Positions 7,131 to 16,379 of a stretch of DNA of 64,000 nt are shown here, in pieces (position 1 is the first letter of the stretch; the number at the start of each line of letters is the position of its first letter). The translations under genes and the position numbers were made by a program. Below the pieces are notes generated by a model. It searched no databases and was not told the DNA's origin. It worked only from the letters and a program-made list of their open reading frames with translations. The DNA comes from an uncultured Eisenbergiella sp. Its GTDB lineage: Bacteria > Bacillota > Clostridia > Lachnospirales > Lachnospiraceae. Location: NCBI GenBank assembly GCA_947627215.1, contig CANQVD010000001.1:62001-126000 (forward strand). The letters are read 5' to 3'.

Positions 7131-8528
7131 CTATTCGTAGACCATCTCGTTCAGATTCACCGTCTCCGCGTCCAGGACGATGTTGTCATAGACGCTCAGA
7201 CCGTAGACCGTATTGGAACGGATGATCGCGTATTCGTCGTTCTGCTGCAGAATTTCCACTTCCTTGAAATCCGCGTAGCCCTTGTTGATATTATAGACGC
7301 CGATCAGGCTGGCGCTGCGGGAAATGGTATATTCCTCTTCCGAATCCGGCATGAGCAGGTGGTCGCCCACGCGCAGCGTATAGTTGTCCAGATAATAGTC
7401 GTCTTCCGTTTCCTCATAGATCTGCGTCGGCACGAATTCCGTCGTCAACTGGCCGTTTTCGTCCGCCGTCTGGCGCAGCACGCCGTTCTCCCCGGAATTG
7501 CCGCCCTTTGTCAGGAACGCTTTGGGGACGAGGAAAAATTCCTTGTTCGTGATCGCGGAAACCGGCACCTTCAGCCCGCTTTCCACGTCCGTGATCAGCT
7601 CGATATCGATGAAACGGTCCGCCGCGAAGGTTATCATGGAATTGTTGAGCTTGAGCTGGGCGTAGACCTCCTCGCCGCGGTCGATGATGTTGACCTCGCC
7701 CCAGGATTCGCAGAGATTTTTCAGGAAACGGACCTTCACGTATTCCGCTTCCTCCAGCTCCGCGGCCGTCGCCCGGTCCACCTGAATGAGGATGGACCAG
7801 TTCTCATCCGTGGAAAGCTTGTAGAGCGGATCTCCCGCGGCGATCAGTTCATTGTCCAGAAACCGGGACTGTTCGTACCCTTCCCGGTCGAAATCCGCCG
7901 CCGTGATGTCCTCCGGCGTCTTGGTCTCGTAACCGTCAACGGAATAGACGATGATCCCGGAAACAGGCGTGTAGCAGAGATTGATGGGCTGGCCGCTGGA
8001 CGCCGCGTTCAGGGCGGAAAGGTTGTCCAGCACATTGACGTTGGCGAGCTTTAAGACCGTCCCTTCCATTTCGTATTTGAAGCTGTAAACGTCCTGAAAG
8101 CGGCTTTCGTCGAACCCGGAGCAGAAGCCGGCGATGCTCGCCTGCAACTCGCGCAGATCGCTTTCCGGAATTGCCGTATTGTCCGCGTTCTGTTCGCCGA
8201 GAATGTCCTTGAGCTGCCCGCTCTCATCCACCGTGCAGACGAGCTGACCGCTTCCCAGCCGCTCGCCCTCTCTGGCGTAATAATTCAGATAGCCGGAATA
8301 CGCGCTGTTCACGACGGTCTCGTCCCGCAGAGCGATCCCGGTATACAGGTTGTCCTGGGAAAGCGAACCGAGCTGTACCGTATAGGGCTCGATATGTTTG
8401 GAGTTGAGGAAATACATGGCCACACAGATGATGATGTAGACAAAGATTGCCCCGAAAATGAGCATTCCCAGATTGATATTCAACGGTTTGTGATACTGCC
8501 TGATTTTCCCGCTGCTGTTCTGCTGCAA
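7131..8528 (-). CDS. HlyD-like membrane fusion protein without a transporter partner
   Basis: A 465-residue protein with a short cytoplasmic N-terminus, one membrane helix at about residues 20-42 (GAIFVYIIICVAMYFL), and a long extracytoplasmic part. It has the biotinyl-lipoyl-like segments of HlyD/RND membrane fusion proteins (for example SAYSGYLNYYAREGERLGSG at about 60-80). The start is TTG at 8528, supported by GGAGGG seven bases upstream; no nearby ATG has a site. No ABC or RND partner is adjacent; it precedes yggS and sepF. A role in envelope assembly near the division site is possible but inferred only from position. Confidence 0.7.
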   Translation of the reverse strand: MQQNSSGKIRQYHKPLNINLGMLIFGAIFVYIIICVAMYFLNSKHIEPYTVQLGSLSQDNLYTGIALRDETVVNSAYSGYLNYYAREGERLGSGQLVCTVDESGQLKDILGEQNADNTAIPESDLRELQASIAGFCSGFDESRFQDVYSFKYEMEGTVLKLANVNVLDNLSALNAASSGQPINLCYTPVSGIIVYSVDGYETKTPEDITAADFDREGYEQSRFLDNELIAAGDPLYKLSTDENWSILIQVDRATAAELEEAEYVKVRFLKNLCESWGEVNIIDRGEEVYAQLKLNNSMITFAADRFIDIELITDVESGLKVPVSAITNKEFFLVPKAFLTKGGNSGENGVLRQTADENGQLTTEFVPTQIYEETEDDYYLDNYTLRVGDHLLMPDSEEEYTISRSASLIGVYNINKGYADFKEVEILQQNDEYAIIRSNTVYGLSVYDNIVLDAETVNLNEMVYE

Positions 8529-8576
8529 ATGAAAACCCTCCGCACCATGGAATACGCCCGCAGGATCCCCGCTTCA

Positions 8577-8607
8577 TGAAAACAAGCCCCGGCATCCCCG
8601 GGGCTTT
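8577..8607 (-). terminator. Terminator after the small P-loop gene
   Basis: A 9-bp perfect stem (AAGCCCCGG/CCGGGGCTT, 8584-8592 with 8598-8606) is followed on the minus strand by GTTTTC. It separates the 8656-9075 gene from the HlyD-like gene. Confidence 0.75.
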
Positions 8608-8655
8608 CACAGGCAATTCTGCTGCGCTTCCGATTCATCAGAAACGATCCGTCTC

Positions 8656-9075
8656 TCACAGAGAGACCGAAATCATCGGTTTGAGCTCATCCGAAAGGTC
8701 GGCCTCATCGCAGGATACGCTGAGAATGAAATCCACGCCGAACTTCTCGCTCATTTTGGAAAGGCGCTGCACGACGGGCGTGATATCCTCTCCTTCCAGG
8801 CAGGCGATCTTCAGAAAGCTGTCAAAATACATCTGCTGCAGGTCATGGTCCTGGGAAATGATGCCGCTGACAAAACCGAGGAACGCTTCGCTGGAATTGA
8901 CCATGTAATCGGGAGCGACGATCAGACGCACCCTGTTGTTCAGCTCGTACATATGCTTCGCGCTCTTGTCCAGATACACGATGCTGCCGCGCGCCTGTTT
9001 GATCTCGGCATTGACCTTGTCCAACAGGCTTTTCGTTTTCCCTTTCCCCTTCTCGCCTACGATTAATTGAATCAT
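8656..9075 (-). CDS. Small P-loop protein of unknown role
   Basis: A 139-residue soluble protein starting MIQLIVGEKGKGKTKSLLDK, a Walker A loop (GEKGKGKT) at residues 7-14. A possible Walker B-like strand is GVDFILSVSCDEADL near residue 118. Similar short proteins are often labelled twitching-motility or PilT-like, but nothing else here points to pili, and the protein is far shorter than PilT. It has its own promoter and terminator, so it is a monocistronic unit between the carboxypeptidase and the HlyD-like gene. Function unknown; nucleotide binding is the only supported statement. Confidence 0.8.
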   Translation of the reverse strand: MIQLIVGEKGKGKTKSLLDKVNAEIKQARGSIVYLDKSAKHMYELNNRVRLIVAPDYMVNSSEAFLGFVSGIISQDHDLQQMYFDSFLKIACLEGEDITPVVQRLSKMSEKFGVDFILSVSCDEADLSDELKPMISVSL

Positions 9076-9108
9076 GCTAAGCCCTCCTGCTGTAAATTCG
9101 ATAGAATC

Positions 9109-9137
9109 ATTATAGTGGATATCCGGCGAAAAAACAA
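9109..9137 (-). promoter_or_regulatory. Promoter of the small P-loop gene
   Basis: Minus strand TTGTTT (9132-9137), 17-base spacer and TATAAT (9109-9114). A good AGGAGG-type site follows before the ATG at 9075. Confidence 0.75.
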
Positions 9138-9152
9138 CCTCTATTTTCAGGT

Positions 9153-10133
9153 TTACCCGATTTCATCCAGAAGATCCGTCATTTCCGCATACAGATAATC
9201 GCGCTGGCTGGAGCGAAGGATCACGCTGATATAGGGGTTTCCCGCCGTGTCGCGCACCAGGAGGATCAGACAGTTCCCGGCGGCGCTCGTGGTCCCGGTT
9301 TTCCCGCCGATCACCGTCACATTGTCCGGCACCTTGGCTTCCCCCGAAATATACTGATTGGTGTTCATGTAGGAAAAGGTCTTCTGACTGCCGTCCGCGC
9401 CCGTATAGACCGTATCGTAGCTGCTCATGCTGATGATCTCGTTGATCATGTCATATTTGAGCGCTTCATTGAAGATGAGATACATATCGTAGGCGGTCAC
9501 GTAGTGGTCGTCCGCGGTCAGACCGTTGGGATTGACAAAATGGCTGTTGGTGGCGCCGATGGCCGCGGCCTCCTCGTTCATCAGGCTGCAGAACTGCTCC
9601 ACGCTGCCGGCCACATGCTCCGCGATCGCCAGCGCGGCGTCGTTGGCCGAGTGGATCAGCAGCACATGAAGCGCCTGATTGAGGGTGAGCTGATCGCCCT
9701 CCTGCAGACCGCAGAGCACCGCCCCGCTCTCCGTCACCCGCGCGCCGGCCGTAACCGTGATGATATCGTCCGGGTTGCCGTATTTCAGCGCGACCACCGC
9801 GGTCATCAGCTTCGTCAGACTGGCCGGAGCGAGCCGTTCGTGTATGTTCTTGGCATACAGGACGGTGCGGCGGTTCAGATCGAACAGCCCCGCCGCGGTC
9901 GCCTCGGACATGTCCACCACCGCGTCGTTGACGTTCACGTCCCCGCTGGCCACACAGAGCTGTGCCGCGAAGGGCTCCGCGGTGACGAAATCGTCCTCGC
10001 TCACCGTACGGAAGCCGGACACTTCATAATTGGGATCGTAGGGGAACGGAATGCCTTCCTCGCCGCAGCCCGTCAGAAACAGGACGGCGGCCGCGAAAAG
10101 GCCCCCGATCACCCGCTTACTTGTACATTTCAC
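9153..10133 (-). CDS. D-alanyl-D-alanine carboxypeptidase lipoprotein
   Basis: A 326-residue S11-family penicillin-binding protein that removes the last D-Ala from peptidoglycan stem peptides. The N-terminus has a lipoprotein signal peptide ending LFLTGCGEEG (lipid Cys at about residue 23). All three active-site motifs are present: SLTK (in PASLTKLMTAV), SAN (in LIHSANDAALA) and KTG (in VIGGKTGTTSAAGN). It starts with GTG inside the 3' end of mgsA (17-base overlap), so translation is probably coupled. It lacks the long C-terminal membrane anchor of DacA and appears to use lipid anchoring instead. It closes the shape/division block. Confidence 0.92.
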   Translation of the reverse strand: MKCTSKRVIGGLFAAAVLFLTGCGEEGIPFPYDPNYEVSGFRTVSEDDFVTAEPFAAQLCVASGDVNVNDAVVDMSEATAAGLFDLNRRTVLYAKNIHERLAPASLTKLMTAVVALKYGNPDDIITVTAGARVTESGAVLCGLQEGDQLTLNQALHVLLIHSANDAALAIAEHVAGSVEQFCSLMNEEAAAIGATNSHFVNPNGLTADDHYVTAYDMYLIFNEALKYDMINEIISMSSYDTVYTGADGSQKTFSYMNTNQYISGEAKVPDNVTVIGGKTGTTSAAGNCLILLVRDTAGNPYISVILRSSQRDYLYAEMTDLLDEIG

Positions 10134-10512
10134 GCCACTCTAAATCTCCTCTGTCCAGGGACTTGATCAAAAGCTCCGCCGTCGCCAGGCTGGTGGCCAG
10201 CGGAATATTGTACATATCGCAGAGCCTGCTGATGTTGCTCACATCCGGCTCGTGGTTCTTGGGAGTGAGCGGGTCGCGCAGGAAAATCACCAGATCGATC
10301 TCGTTGTGCTCGATCTGGGCACCGATCTGCTGCATGCCGCCCAGATGGCCCGCCAGATATTTGTGGACCGTCAGGTTGGTGACATCCTCGATCAGACGGC
10401 CGGTGGTCCCGGTGGCGTACAGCGTGTGCTTGCTCAGAATCCCCCTGTAGGCGATACAGAAATTCTGCATCAGTTTTTTCTTCGCATCATGCGAGATCAA
10501 CGCAATATTCAT
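10117..10512 (-). CDS. mgsA: Methylglyoxal synthase
   Basis: A 131-residue MgsA, which converts dihydroxyacetone phosphate to methylglyoxal and phosphate as a bypass when phosphorylated sugars build up. Conserved segments are ALISHDAKKKLM, LYATGTTGRLI, the GPLGGD-like loop SGHLGG variant (here AGHLGGMQQIG), and VIFLRDPL with the catalytic Asp. It sits 13 bases after rodA and overlaps the carboxypeptidase start. It is a metabolic gene inside a wall-synthesis operon, an arrangement that recurs in Lachnospiraceae-type genomes as far as I recall. Confidence 0.95.
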   Translation of the reverse strand: MNIALISHDAKKKLMQNFCIAYRGILSKHTLYATGTTGRLIEDVTNLTVHKYLAGHLGGMQQIGAQIEHNEIDLVIFLRDPLTPKNHEPDVSNISRLCDMYNIPLATSLATAELLIKSLDRGDLEWREMYK

Positions 10513-10525
10513 CGTACCTTCTCTC

Positions 10526-11641
10526 CTATAGATTGTACAGATTCCGTCTCTGCAGCCGTACGTTCAGGACGAGGCCGATGCCGATATACAGGCTCACAAG
10601 AGAGCTCAGGCCGGAGCTGACAAAGGGAAGCGTCTGGCCGGTGGTGGGCATCAGCATGGTGGCGACCGCGATGTTCATGACCCCCTGAACGCCGATCAGC
10701 GCGCCTACACTGCCGGCGATGACCGTGCCCGCCGTATCCTTCGCCATCCTGGCCGTGGACAGGCAGCGCAGCACGATGAAAATGAGGAGAAGAATGACGG
10801 CCACAGAGCCGATAAAGCCGAGCTCTTCCCCGATGACCGCAAAGATGAAATCCGTCTGTGCCTCCGGAAGATAATCTCCGTTCTTCACGGAAGCGATGAC
10901 ATTGTTATTCAGGCCTTTCCCCCAGAGCTGGCCGGAACCGATGGCGATGACGGAATTGAGCTGCTGGTATGCCGTGCTGTCCGCATAGGCCTCCGGATCG
11001 AAGAAGGCCATGATGCGGTTGCGCTGGAAATCCCTCAGCAGCGTCTGATCCTCCTGCATGACGATAGAGAGGAAAATGAGCAGCGTGGGCACGACCACTG
11101 CCAGCACGCCGCCGATGATCTTCCAGCTCAGCCCGCCGATAAAGAGAATGATGCAGAACAGCATGGTGATCAGGATCATCGTGGACAGGTTCGGCTGTCT
11201 GTAAATGAGGACGAGAGGAGGGACTATCAATAAGACCGCAAAAAAGAGGGTGCGGAACGTATTCAATCTCTCTCTGTATTTCATAATAAACTGTGCATAA
11301 AATAAAATCAACAGGATTTTTACAATATCTGACGGCTGGAACTGAATTATTTTCAGATCCAGCCACCGTTTTGCCCCGTTTACCGATTCCCCGAACAGCT
11401 CCACCAGCACCAGCAGGGCGATCATGAGGAAATATTCGGCCCACTGGAGCCTGAGCAGGACGGAATAGTCGAAAAAGGCCAGAAAAAACATGAGGACGAT
11501 GCCGACGGCCATCCCGTAGAGCTGCTTGTCCTGTACGCCCTCCTCCGCGCTCCCGATGGCCAGGATCCCGATCACGTTCAGGGAGACCACCAGAAGGACG
11601 AGGAGAAAGTCAAAATTTTTCAGACGGTACTTTTTGAACAT
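10526..11641 (-). CDS. rodA: Rod-shape SEDS glycosyltransferase RodA
   Basis: A 371-residue polytopic protein of the SEDS family, which polymerises lipid II into glycan strands together with a class B PBP. About ten membrane helices are visible. Family marks are NGAKRWL, QPSDIVKI, and LPEAQTDFIFAVIGEELG near residue 250, followed by the C-terminal PFVSSGLSSL. RodA rather than FtsW is chosen because the gene lies with minCDE, PBP2 and mreBCD. Starts 15 bases after minE with GGAGCG before the ATG. Confidence 0.92.
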   Translation of the reverse strand: MFKKYRLKNFDFLLVLLVVSLNVIGILAIGSAEEGVQDKQLYGMAVGIVLMFFLAFFDYSVLLRLQWAEYFLMIALLVLVELFGESVNGAKRWLDLKIIQFQPSDIVKILLILFYAQFIMKYRERLNTFRTLFFAVLLIVPPLVLIYRQPNLSTMILITMLFCIILFIGGLSWKIIGGVLAVVVPTLLIFLSIVMQEDQTLLRDFQRNRIMAFFDPEAYADSTAYQQLNSVIAIGSGQLWGKGLNNNVIASVKNGDYLPEAQTDFIFAVIGEELGFIGSVAVILLLIFIVLRCLSTARMAKDTAGTVIAGSVGALIGVQGVMNIAVATMLMPTTGQTLPFVSSGLSSLVSLYIGIGLVLNVRLQRRNLYNL

Positions 11642-11656
11642 AAACGCTCCTGTATC

Positions 11657-11929
11657 TCAACTGCTTTTGTGCAGATCCAGGATCGGGATATTGGCCCGCA
11701 GGGACGGATTCCTGTTCCCGATCCCGTATGTGTTGGATTTGCTGATCTGTATTTCCATATTCTGTGTGTCGATCTTCATGTAACGCGAAATGACCTTCGC
11801 AATGTCCTCCTTGATCATATCCAGCATCTCCGGGGAGCAGTTCACCCGGTCCGAAATCAGGAGGATCTTCAGCCTGTCCTTCGCCACTTCGCGGGACGAT
11901 TTGCGTCTGAAAAAATGCGGCAGCTTCAT
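11657..11929 (-). CDS. minE: Cell division topological specificity factor MinE
   Basis: A 90-residue MinE, which stimulates MinD ATPase and drives the Min system to keep division at mid-cell. The N-terminal part has SREVAKDRLKILLISDR, the segment that binds MinD and the membrane; the C-terminal dimer domain includes RYMKIDTQNMEIQISKS. It overlaps the minD stop by four bases (ATGA), showing translational coupling. Having MinE, rather than only DivIVA/MinJ, implies an oscillating Min system. Confidence 0.95.
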   Translation of the reverse strand: MKLPHFFRRKSSREVAKDRLKILLISDRVNCSPEMLDMIKEDIAKVISRYMKIDTQNMEIQISKSNTYGIGNRNPSLRANIPILDLHKSS

Positions 11930-12732
11930 GCTCTCCCCTCCTGACTTTTATGAAAGATACCCGTGACCTTTGTCCAGAAGGAAATGGAACGGTCCAGGTC
12001 CAGATACGGGACATCCTGGCCCAGAATGCGCATGCAGATATTTTTGTAGGCGCGCCCCGCCTGCGTATGGCTCCCCACCAGCGGTTCGCCCTGGTTGGTG
12101 GAGACGACCACGCTTTCGTCGTCGGGAATGACGCCGATCAGGCTCACGGAAAGGATATCCACCACGTCCTCCACGGTCATCATGTCCCCGCGGCGCACCA
12201 TGTCATAGCGCATGCGGTTGATGCACAGGTCGATCCTGTCAAAGGCGTTCGCCTCCAGCAGGCCGATGATGCGGTCCGCGTCCCGGATGGCGGAAACCTC
12301 CGGCGTCGTGACCACCAGCGCCCGGTCCGCTCCGGCGATGGCGTTTTTGAAGCCCTGCTCGATGCCGGCCGGGCAGTCCAGCAGGATGTAGTCGAACTGA
12401 TCCCGAAGCTGCTCGATCAGCTTGCGCATCTGGCTTTCGTTGACGGCCGTCTTGTCTCTGGTCTGCGCCGAGGGAAGCAGATACAGTCCGGGATAACGCT
12501 TGTCCCGGATCAGGGCCTGTTTCACGCGGCAGCTTCCCTCCACCACGTCCACCAGATTATATACGATCCGGTTTTCCAGCCCCATGACCACATCCAGGTT
12601 GCGCAGACCGATGTCCGTATCGATGAGCACAACCTTCCTGCCCGCGGCGGCAAGCCCTGTACCAACGTTTGCGGTGGTGGTGGTTTTCCCGACACCGCCT
12701 TTTCCTGAGGTAACGACGATCACTTCACTCAT
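11926..12732 (-). CDS. minD: Septum site-determining ATPase MinD
   Basis: A 268-residue ParA/MinD ATPase. The deviant Walker A, SGKGGVGKTTTTANVGTGLA, is at residues 9-28, the signature DTDIGLRNLD follows, and the C-terminus carries an amphipathic helix (FWTKVTGIFHKSQEGRA) that would bind the membrane in the ATP state. It recruits MinC to inhibit FtsZ and is displaced by MinE. Order minC-minD-minE with a 47-base gap after minC. Confidence 0.97.
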   Translation of the reverse strand: MSEVIVVTSGKGGVGKTTTTANVGTGLAAAGRKVVLIDTDIGLRNLDVVMGLENRIVYNLVDVVEGSCRVKQALIRDKRYPGLYLLPSAQTRDKTAVNESQMRKLIEQLRDQFDYILLDCPAGIEQGFKNAIAGADRALVVTTPEVSAIRDADRIIGLLEANAFDRIDLCINRMRYDMVRRGDMMTVEDVVDILSVSLIGVIPDDESVVVSTNQGEPLVGSHTQAGRAYKNICMRILGQDVPYLDLDRSISFWTKVTGIFHKSQEGRA

Positions 12733-12779
12733 GTAAAAAACCTCCGGTCATGATTTTTCGTCCCCCAAACGTCCGCCCT

Positions 12780-13463
12780 TCAGAGAGGCAGCTCATTCAG
12801 TAATTCATTGGTAATGGCCTGCATCTGTATCTGTCCGTCCTTCACCCAGGCGATCTGGGCCGTTCCCTTTTTCGCCCGGAAGGGCCAGTGCGTTTTCTCC
12901 TTTGATCTGTATTTGAAATCTCCGATCTTCAATTTCTGCGGAGCCATTTCAAGCGCTGCGATAAAATGACCGTTCACGCCGCTGCCGCCGGCGTAGGCGC
13001 TGCCGTACAGCCCGCCCAGCACGATGATATCCTTGGTGGAGATCACGCTGCACCCGGCCTCCACGTTGCCGATGACGACGATGCTTCCCTCCGTCTCCAG
13101 GATCTGCCCGCCGGTCAGATTCCCCCGGTAGAACTTGCCGTCTCCGCCCGCCGCTCTGGGGAAGTACCGTTCAAAGGCCTCCATCGTCTGCTGTAGCTGC
13201 GTTTCCTTCTCCCGGTCCTTGCCCACCACGCAGACCACGTGCAGACTGCTGCTGCCGGTGATGGCGTCCACCAGCCGGTTTTCCTCCGCCCCGGAAAGGC
13301 TGCGCCCCTCAAAGGAAACGGCCACCTTCGTGTCCCCGAAAAAACGGGCGGATTCCCGGAACTTGTTCTCCACGTCGGATACGAGCTGTTCAAATTCCAG
13401 CGTCTCGTCCAGATAAACGGCGATGCCGTCCCGGTAGCTTTTGATGATGACCGAATTTTTCAT
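12780..13463 (-). CDS. minC: Septum site-determining protein MinC
   Basis: A 227-residue FtsZ-assembly inhibitor. The N-terminal domain (about 1-110) contacts FtsZ. The C-terminal beta-helix begins near FYRGNLTGGQILETEGSIVV and includes VIGNVEAGCSVISTKDIIVL, and GGLYGSAYAG, which bind MinD. Located between PBP2 and minD, 14 bases after PBP2, so Min proteins are made from the same transcript as the elongation machinery. Confidence 0.95.
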   Translation of the reverse strand: MKNSVIIKSYRDGIAVYLDETLEFEQLVSDVENKFRESARFFGDTKVAVSFEGRSLSGAEENRLVDAITGSSSLHVVCVVGKDREKETQLQQTMEAFERYFPRAAGGDGKFYRGNLTGGQILETEGSIVVIGNVEAGCSVISTKDIIVLGGLYGSAYAGGSGVNGHFIAALEMAPQKLKIGDFKYRSKEKTHWPFRAKKGTAQIAWVKDGQIQMQAITNELLNELPL

Positions 13464-13477
13464 GGAACCTCCGTTCT

Positions 13478-16378
13478 TTAATCCCCGCCGCCGTTCACTT
13501 CCTCAACGGTCAGCGCGGTCTGCGATCCTGTCAGTATCCCATCTTCATCCAGATCGTAATAATAGGTGAGGACCTGTTTGGAGATCTGCGCCGCGTAATC
13601 GGAGGAATACCCGTTGGCGATCCGGATCGCCACAGAGATCTCCGGCTCCTCGTAGGGCGCATAACCGACGAACAGGCCATGGTTGGGCCGGTGGACGTTT
13701 TCCTCCGCCGTTCCCGTCTTTCCGGCCACATGGATCGGAAACGTATCGTAATAGCGCTTCGCCTGCACCACGCCGCGCATGCCGGTGTGGATGGCGTCCC
13801 AATATTCCTCCGGAAGGTCCACCGTATTGCGGACCTGCGCCTGATAGTCCTCCAGCAGATGACCGGCATAGTCGGTCACCCGGTCCAGAAGCGTCAGATT
13901 ATAGCAGGTGCCGCTGTTCGCCACCGTGGTGACATAGCGCGCCAGCCCCACCGTGGTGAAGTTGTTGCTGCCCTGCCCGATGGCGGAGGCCACCGACAGG
14001 TCCGAGGAGAGCTGCGGGGCCGATTCCTCGATTTCCACGCCCGATTTTTCGGTCAGGCCGTAAAGATCCGCGTAATGAGCCAGCTTTTCGTCGCCCAGAT
14101 CGGAATTGTAGGTATCCCCGTCCATGCCGAGCTGATAGCCGACCTCGTAAAAGAAGACGTTGCAGGAGTTGGTGATGGCCTGGGAGATCGTCAGGCTCCC
14201 GTGTCCGGAACGGTGCCAGCATCTGGGCTGGTAGTCCGTGAACCGGGTGAAGATCCCCGGGCAGTTGATCCGGTCGGACAGCCCCACCACATGCTCCATC
14301 AGGGCAGCCGTGGCGGAAACCATCTTGAAGGTGGAGCCCGGCGCGGTGGTCATCTGGGTCGCGTAGTTCCACATCGGCTTCGTCTGGTTCTCATCGCTGT
14401 TGACCCAGGCAAAGTATTCGCTGTCGATGCCGTTGGCGAGGCGGTTGTTGTCGTAGCTGGGATAGCTGACCAGCGCCTTTACGTCTCCCGTGTTCACATC
14501 CGTGATCACGCAGGAGGCGGAATAGGGATCCAGCGCCAGTTGGGCAGGCGTGATCTCCAGGCTGCGGATCAGCTCCACCATGAAGGAGAAGGCGGATACC
14601 GTGCCGTTTTGCAGGGCCTCGATGCGCTGCTGGGAGGGGTTGATCAGATCCTGCTCCACCAGGAGCATGCAGATCTGACGCCCCGAGATCCGCTCCTGCT
14701 CCACCAGATACTGATACAGCTTCCGGTCAAAGGTCCGGTTGGTCAGAAGCCTTTCCATGGCGTAGTCCATCAGCGTTTCGTAAACCTCCCCCGCGTCCGC
14801 GTACCGGCCGCTTAAGGAAAGCTGCGTGATATCGATCCAGTTTTGGGAGATGGCGTATTCCAGATATTCCCGGATTCCGATGGAGCGGTCCGAAGCCCAG
14901 CTCTTGTATACCGGATCCTCCGTATCCACGCCGGAGAGCAGACCGTCCGCGGAAAGGATTCCGCTCAGGATATAGCTCTCATATTCCTGCATTTCCTCCG
15001 AAAGCTCCCGGTACGGCGTCGTCTGTTCGCCGAGGAGTTCTTCGGAAAGGGCGGCGAATACCTCCGCCTGCTTTTCCAGAAAGGCCCGATAGACCTCCGC
15101 CTGCACAGTCCCCTCCTCCGCCCGCTCGATCCGGGACAGATCGATGACATTGTTGGAGAAGAGCGCCTTGTATACGTCCACGATGGGAATCTTCAGATCC
15201 TTGCTGGAAACATCGGTGGTATCGTATCGGTAGACGTTGATGATCTTTTCCACCAGAAGTCCCGCCACGAACTTCTCCAGGATATCGTAGACGGCCATCT
15301 GCAGATCGGCGTCTATGGTCAGATGGACGTTTCCGCCGGCCCGGGGCTCTGCCCGTTCCAGCACCTCCAGCTCCCGTCCCAGCCTGTCCACGAACAGTTT
15401 TTCGTATCCCTTCGTTCCCTGCAGGTATTCCTCCATCGTCCGCTCGATGCCGGTCTTGCCGATCACGTCGCTGGAGGTATAGGTGATGCGCTGGGGCGAA
15501 CGCTTTACGCCCTCCAGTCCCTCCGCGCTGTTTAACGCCTCCAGTTCCTCCGTGGAAATGCTGCCGGTATAGCCGATGATCTGGGAAAAATAGGGGCCGT
15601 TTTTATATTTGCGGATCGTGTCGGAGGCGATCTCGATGCCGGGAAGCGAATCGCTGTTCTCCTCCAGCTTCGCCACCGTCCGTTCGGACACCTGCGTCGC
15701 GATGGTGACCGGGATATACTTCTGGAAGGAAACCAGCTTCATCGCGTAACGGATCGCCGTGATCTCCAAAAGCTCTTCTCTGGTGAAGCCCTCCCCGATG
15801 AGAAATTCCTCGTGCTCCTCGTCCGCCCAGACGCCGATGCCGAAATTCTTCGGCCCGGCCAGATATTCCATGACATCCGCCGCCGTTGCGACCTTCTCCT
15901 TTTCCTTCAGGTCGGTGATCCGGGTCCGGCCGTAGACGTCCGCCAGGAAGCGCTGCAGCCGCGTTCCGGAAAGAGAAAAGGCGAACTTCCCGTCCTCATC
16001 CAGATAGATGTTGAAGCTCACGGCAGACTGCTCGCCGTTTTCCTTCAGGATGGAGAGCACGGTCCGCAGCGTCTCGTTGATCCGGGCGTTCTTGTCGCTG
16101 CCGGATTCGTAAACGTCCTCGATGGTGACGGAATTGGACAGCTCATTGTAGGCCAGAAGCACGCCGTTGCAGTCGTAAATGTTGCCGCGGGTGCTGGAGA
16201 TCGGCCGTTCCTTCTGGATCTTCAGCTCGAATTCCCGCTGCATGTCGGCGCCCTCCACGATCTGGAGCTGGAATACCCGGCGGATCAGGATTACGGCGGA
16301 GGCGATGAAAACGAGATACATCAGCGCGAGCCGCAGGTTTGTGAAATTGATCTGCAGTTTTTTCAGACGGTTCAGCAA
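13478..16378 (-). CDS. mrdA: Elongation-specific class B PBP2 with large insertion
   Basis: A 966-residue transpeptidase that cross-links peptidoglycan during elongation with RodA. An N-terminal membrane helix (LALMYLVFIASAVILI) is followed by the dimerisation domain. The catalytic domain has Ser in STFK (about residue 681), the SCN motif in ITNSCNVFFYE, and KTG in HVAGKTGTAEENV (about 885). Ordinary PBP2 is 600-700 residues. Most of the excess is a segment of about 250 residues (roughly 360-615) between the dimerisation region and SxxK. The start is taken at TTG 16378, right after the mreD stop, with GAGGGAG upstream; an earlier in-frame TTG at 16414 has no site. Confidence 0.92.
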   Translation of the reverse strand: MLNRLKKLQINFTNLRLALMYLVFIASAVILIRRVFQLQIVEGADMQREFELKIQKERPISSTRGNIYDCNGVLLAYNELSNSVTIEDVYESGSDKNARINETLRTVLSILKENGEQSAVSFNIYLDEDGKFAFSLSGTRLQRFLADVYGRTRITDLKEKEKVATAADVMEYLAGPKNFGIGVWADEEHEEFLIGEGFTREELLEITAIRYAMKLVSFQKYIPVTIATQVSERTVAKLEENSDSLPGIEIASDTIRKYKNGPYFSQIIGYTGSISTEELEALNSAEGLEGVKRSPQRITYTSSDVIGKTGIERTMEEYLQGTKGYEKLFVDRLGRELEVLERAEPRAGGNVHLTIDADLQMAVYDILEKFVAGLLVEKIINVYRYDTTDVSSKDLKIPIVDVYKALFSNNVIDLSRIERAEEGTVQAEVYRAFLEKQAEVFAALSEELLGEQTTPYRELSEEMQEYESYILSGILSADGLLSGVDTEDPVYKSWASDRSIGIREYLEYAISQNWIDITQLSLSGRYADAGEVYETLMDYAMERLLTNRTFDRKLYQYLVEQERISGRQICMLLVEQDLINPSQQRIEALQNGTVSAFSFMVELIRSLEITPAQLALDPYSASCVITDVNTGDVKALVSYPSYDNNRLANGIDSEYFAWVNSDENQTKPMWNYATQMTTAPGSTFKMVSATAALMEHVVGLSDRINCPGIFTRFTDYQPRCWHRSGHGSLTISQAITNSCNVFFYEVGYQLGMDGDTYNSDLGDEKLAHYADLYGLTEKSGVEIEESAPQLSSDLSVASAIGQGSNNFTTVGLARYVTTVANSGTCYNLTLLDRVTDYAGHLLEDYQAQVRNTVDLPEEYWDAIHTGMRGVVQAKRYYDTFPIHVAGKTGTAEENVHRPNHGLFVGYAPYEEPEISVAIRIANGYSSDYAAQISKQVLTYYYDLDEDGILTGSQTALTVEEVNGGGD

Positions 16379-16379
16379 T

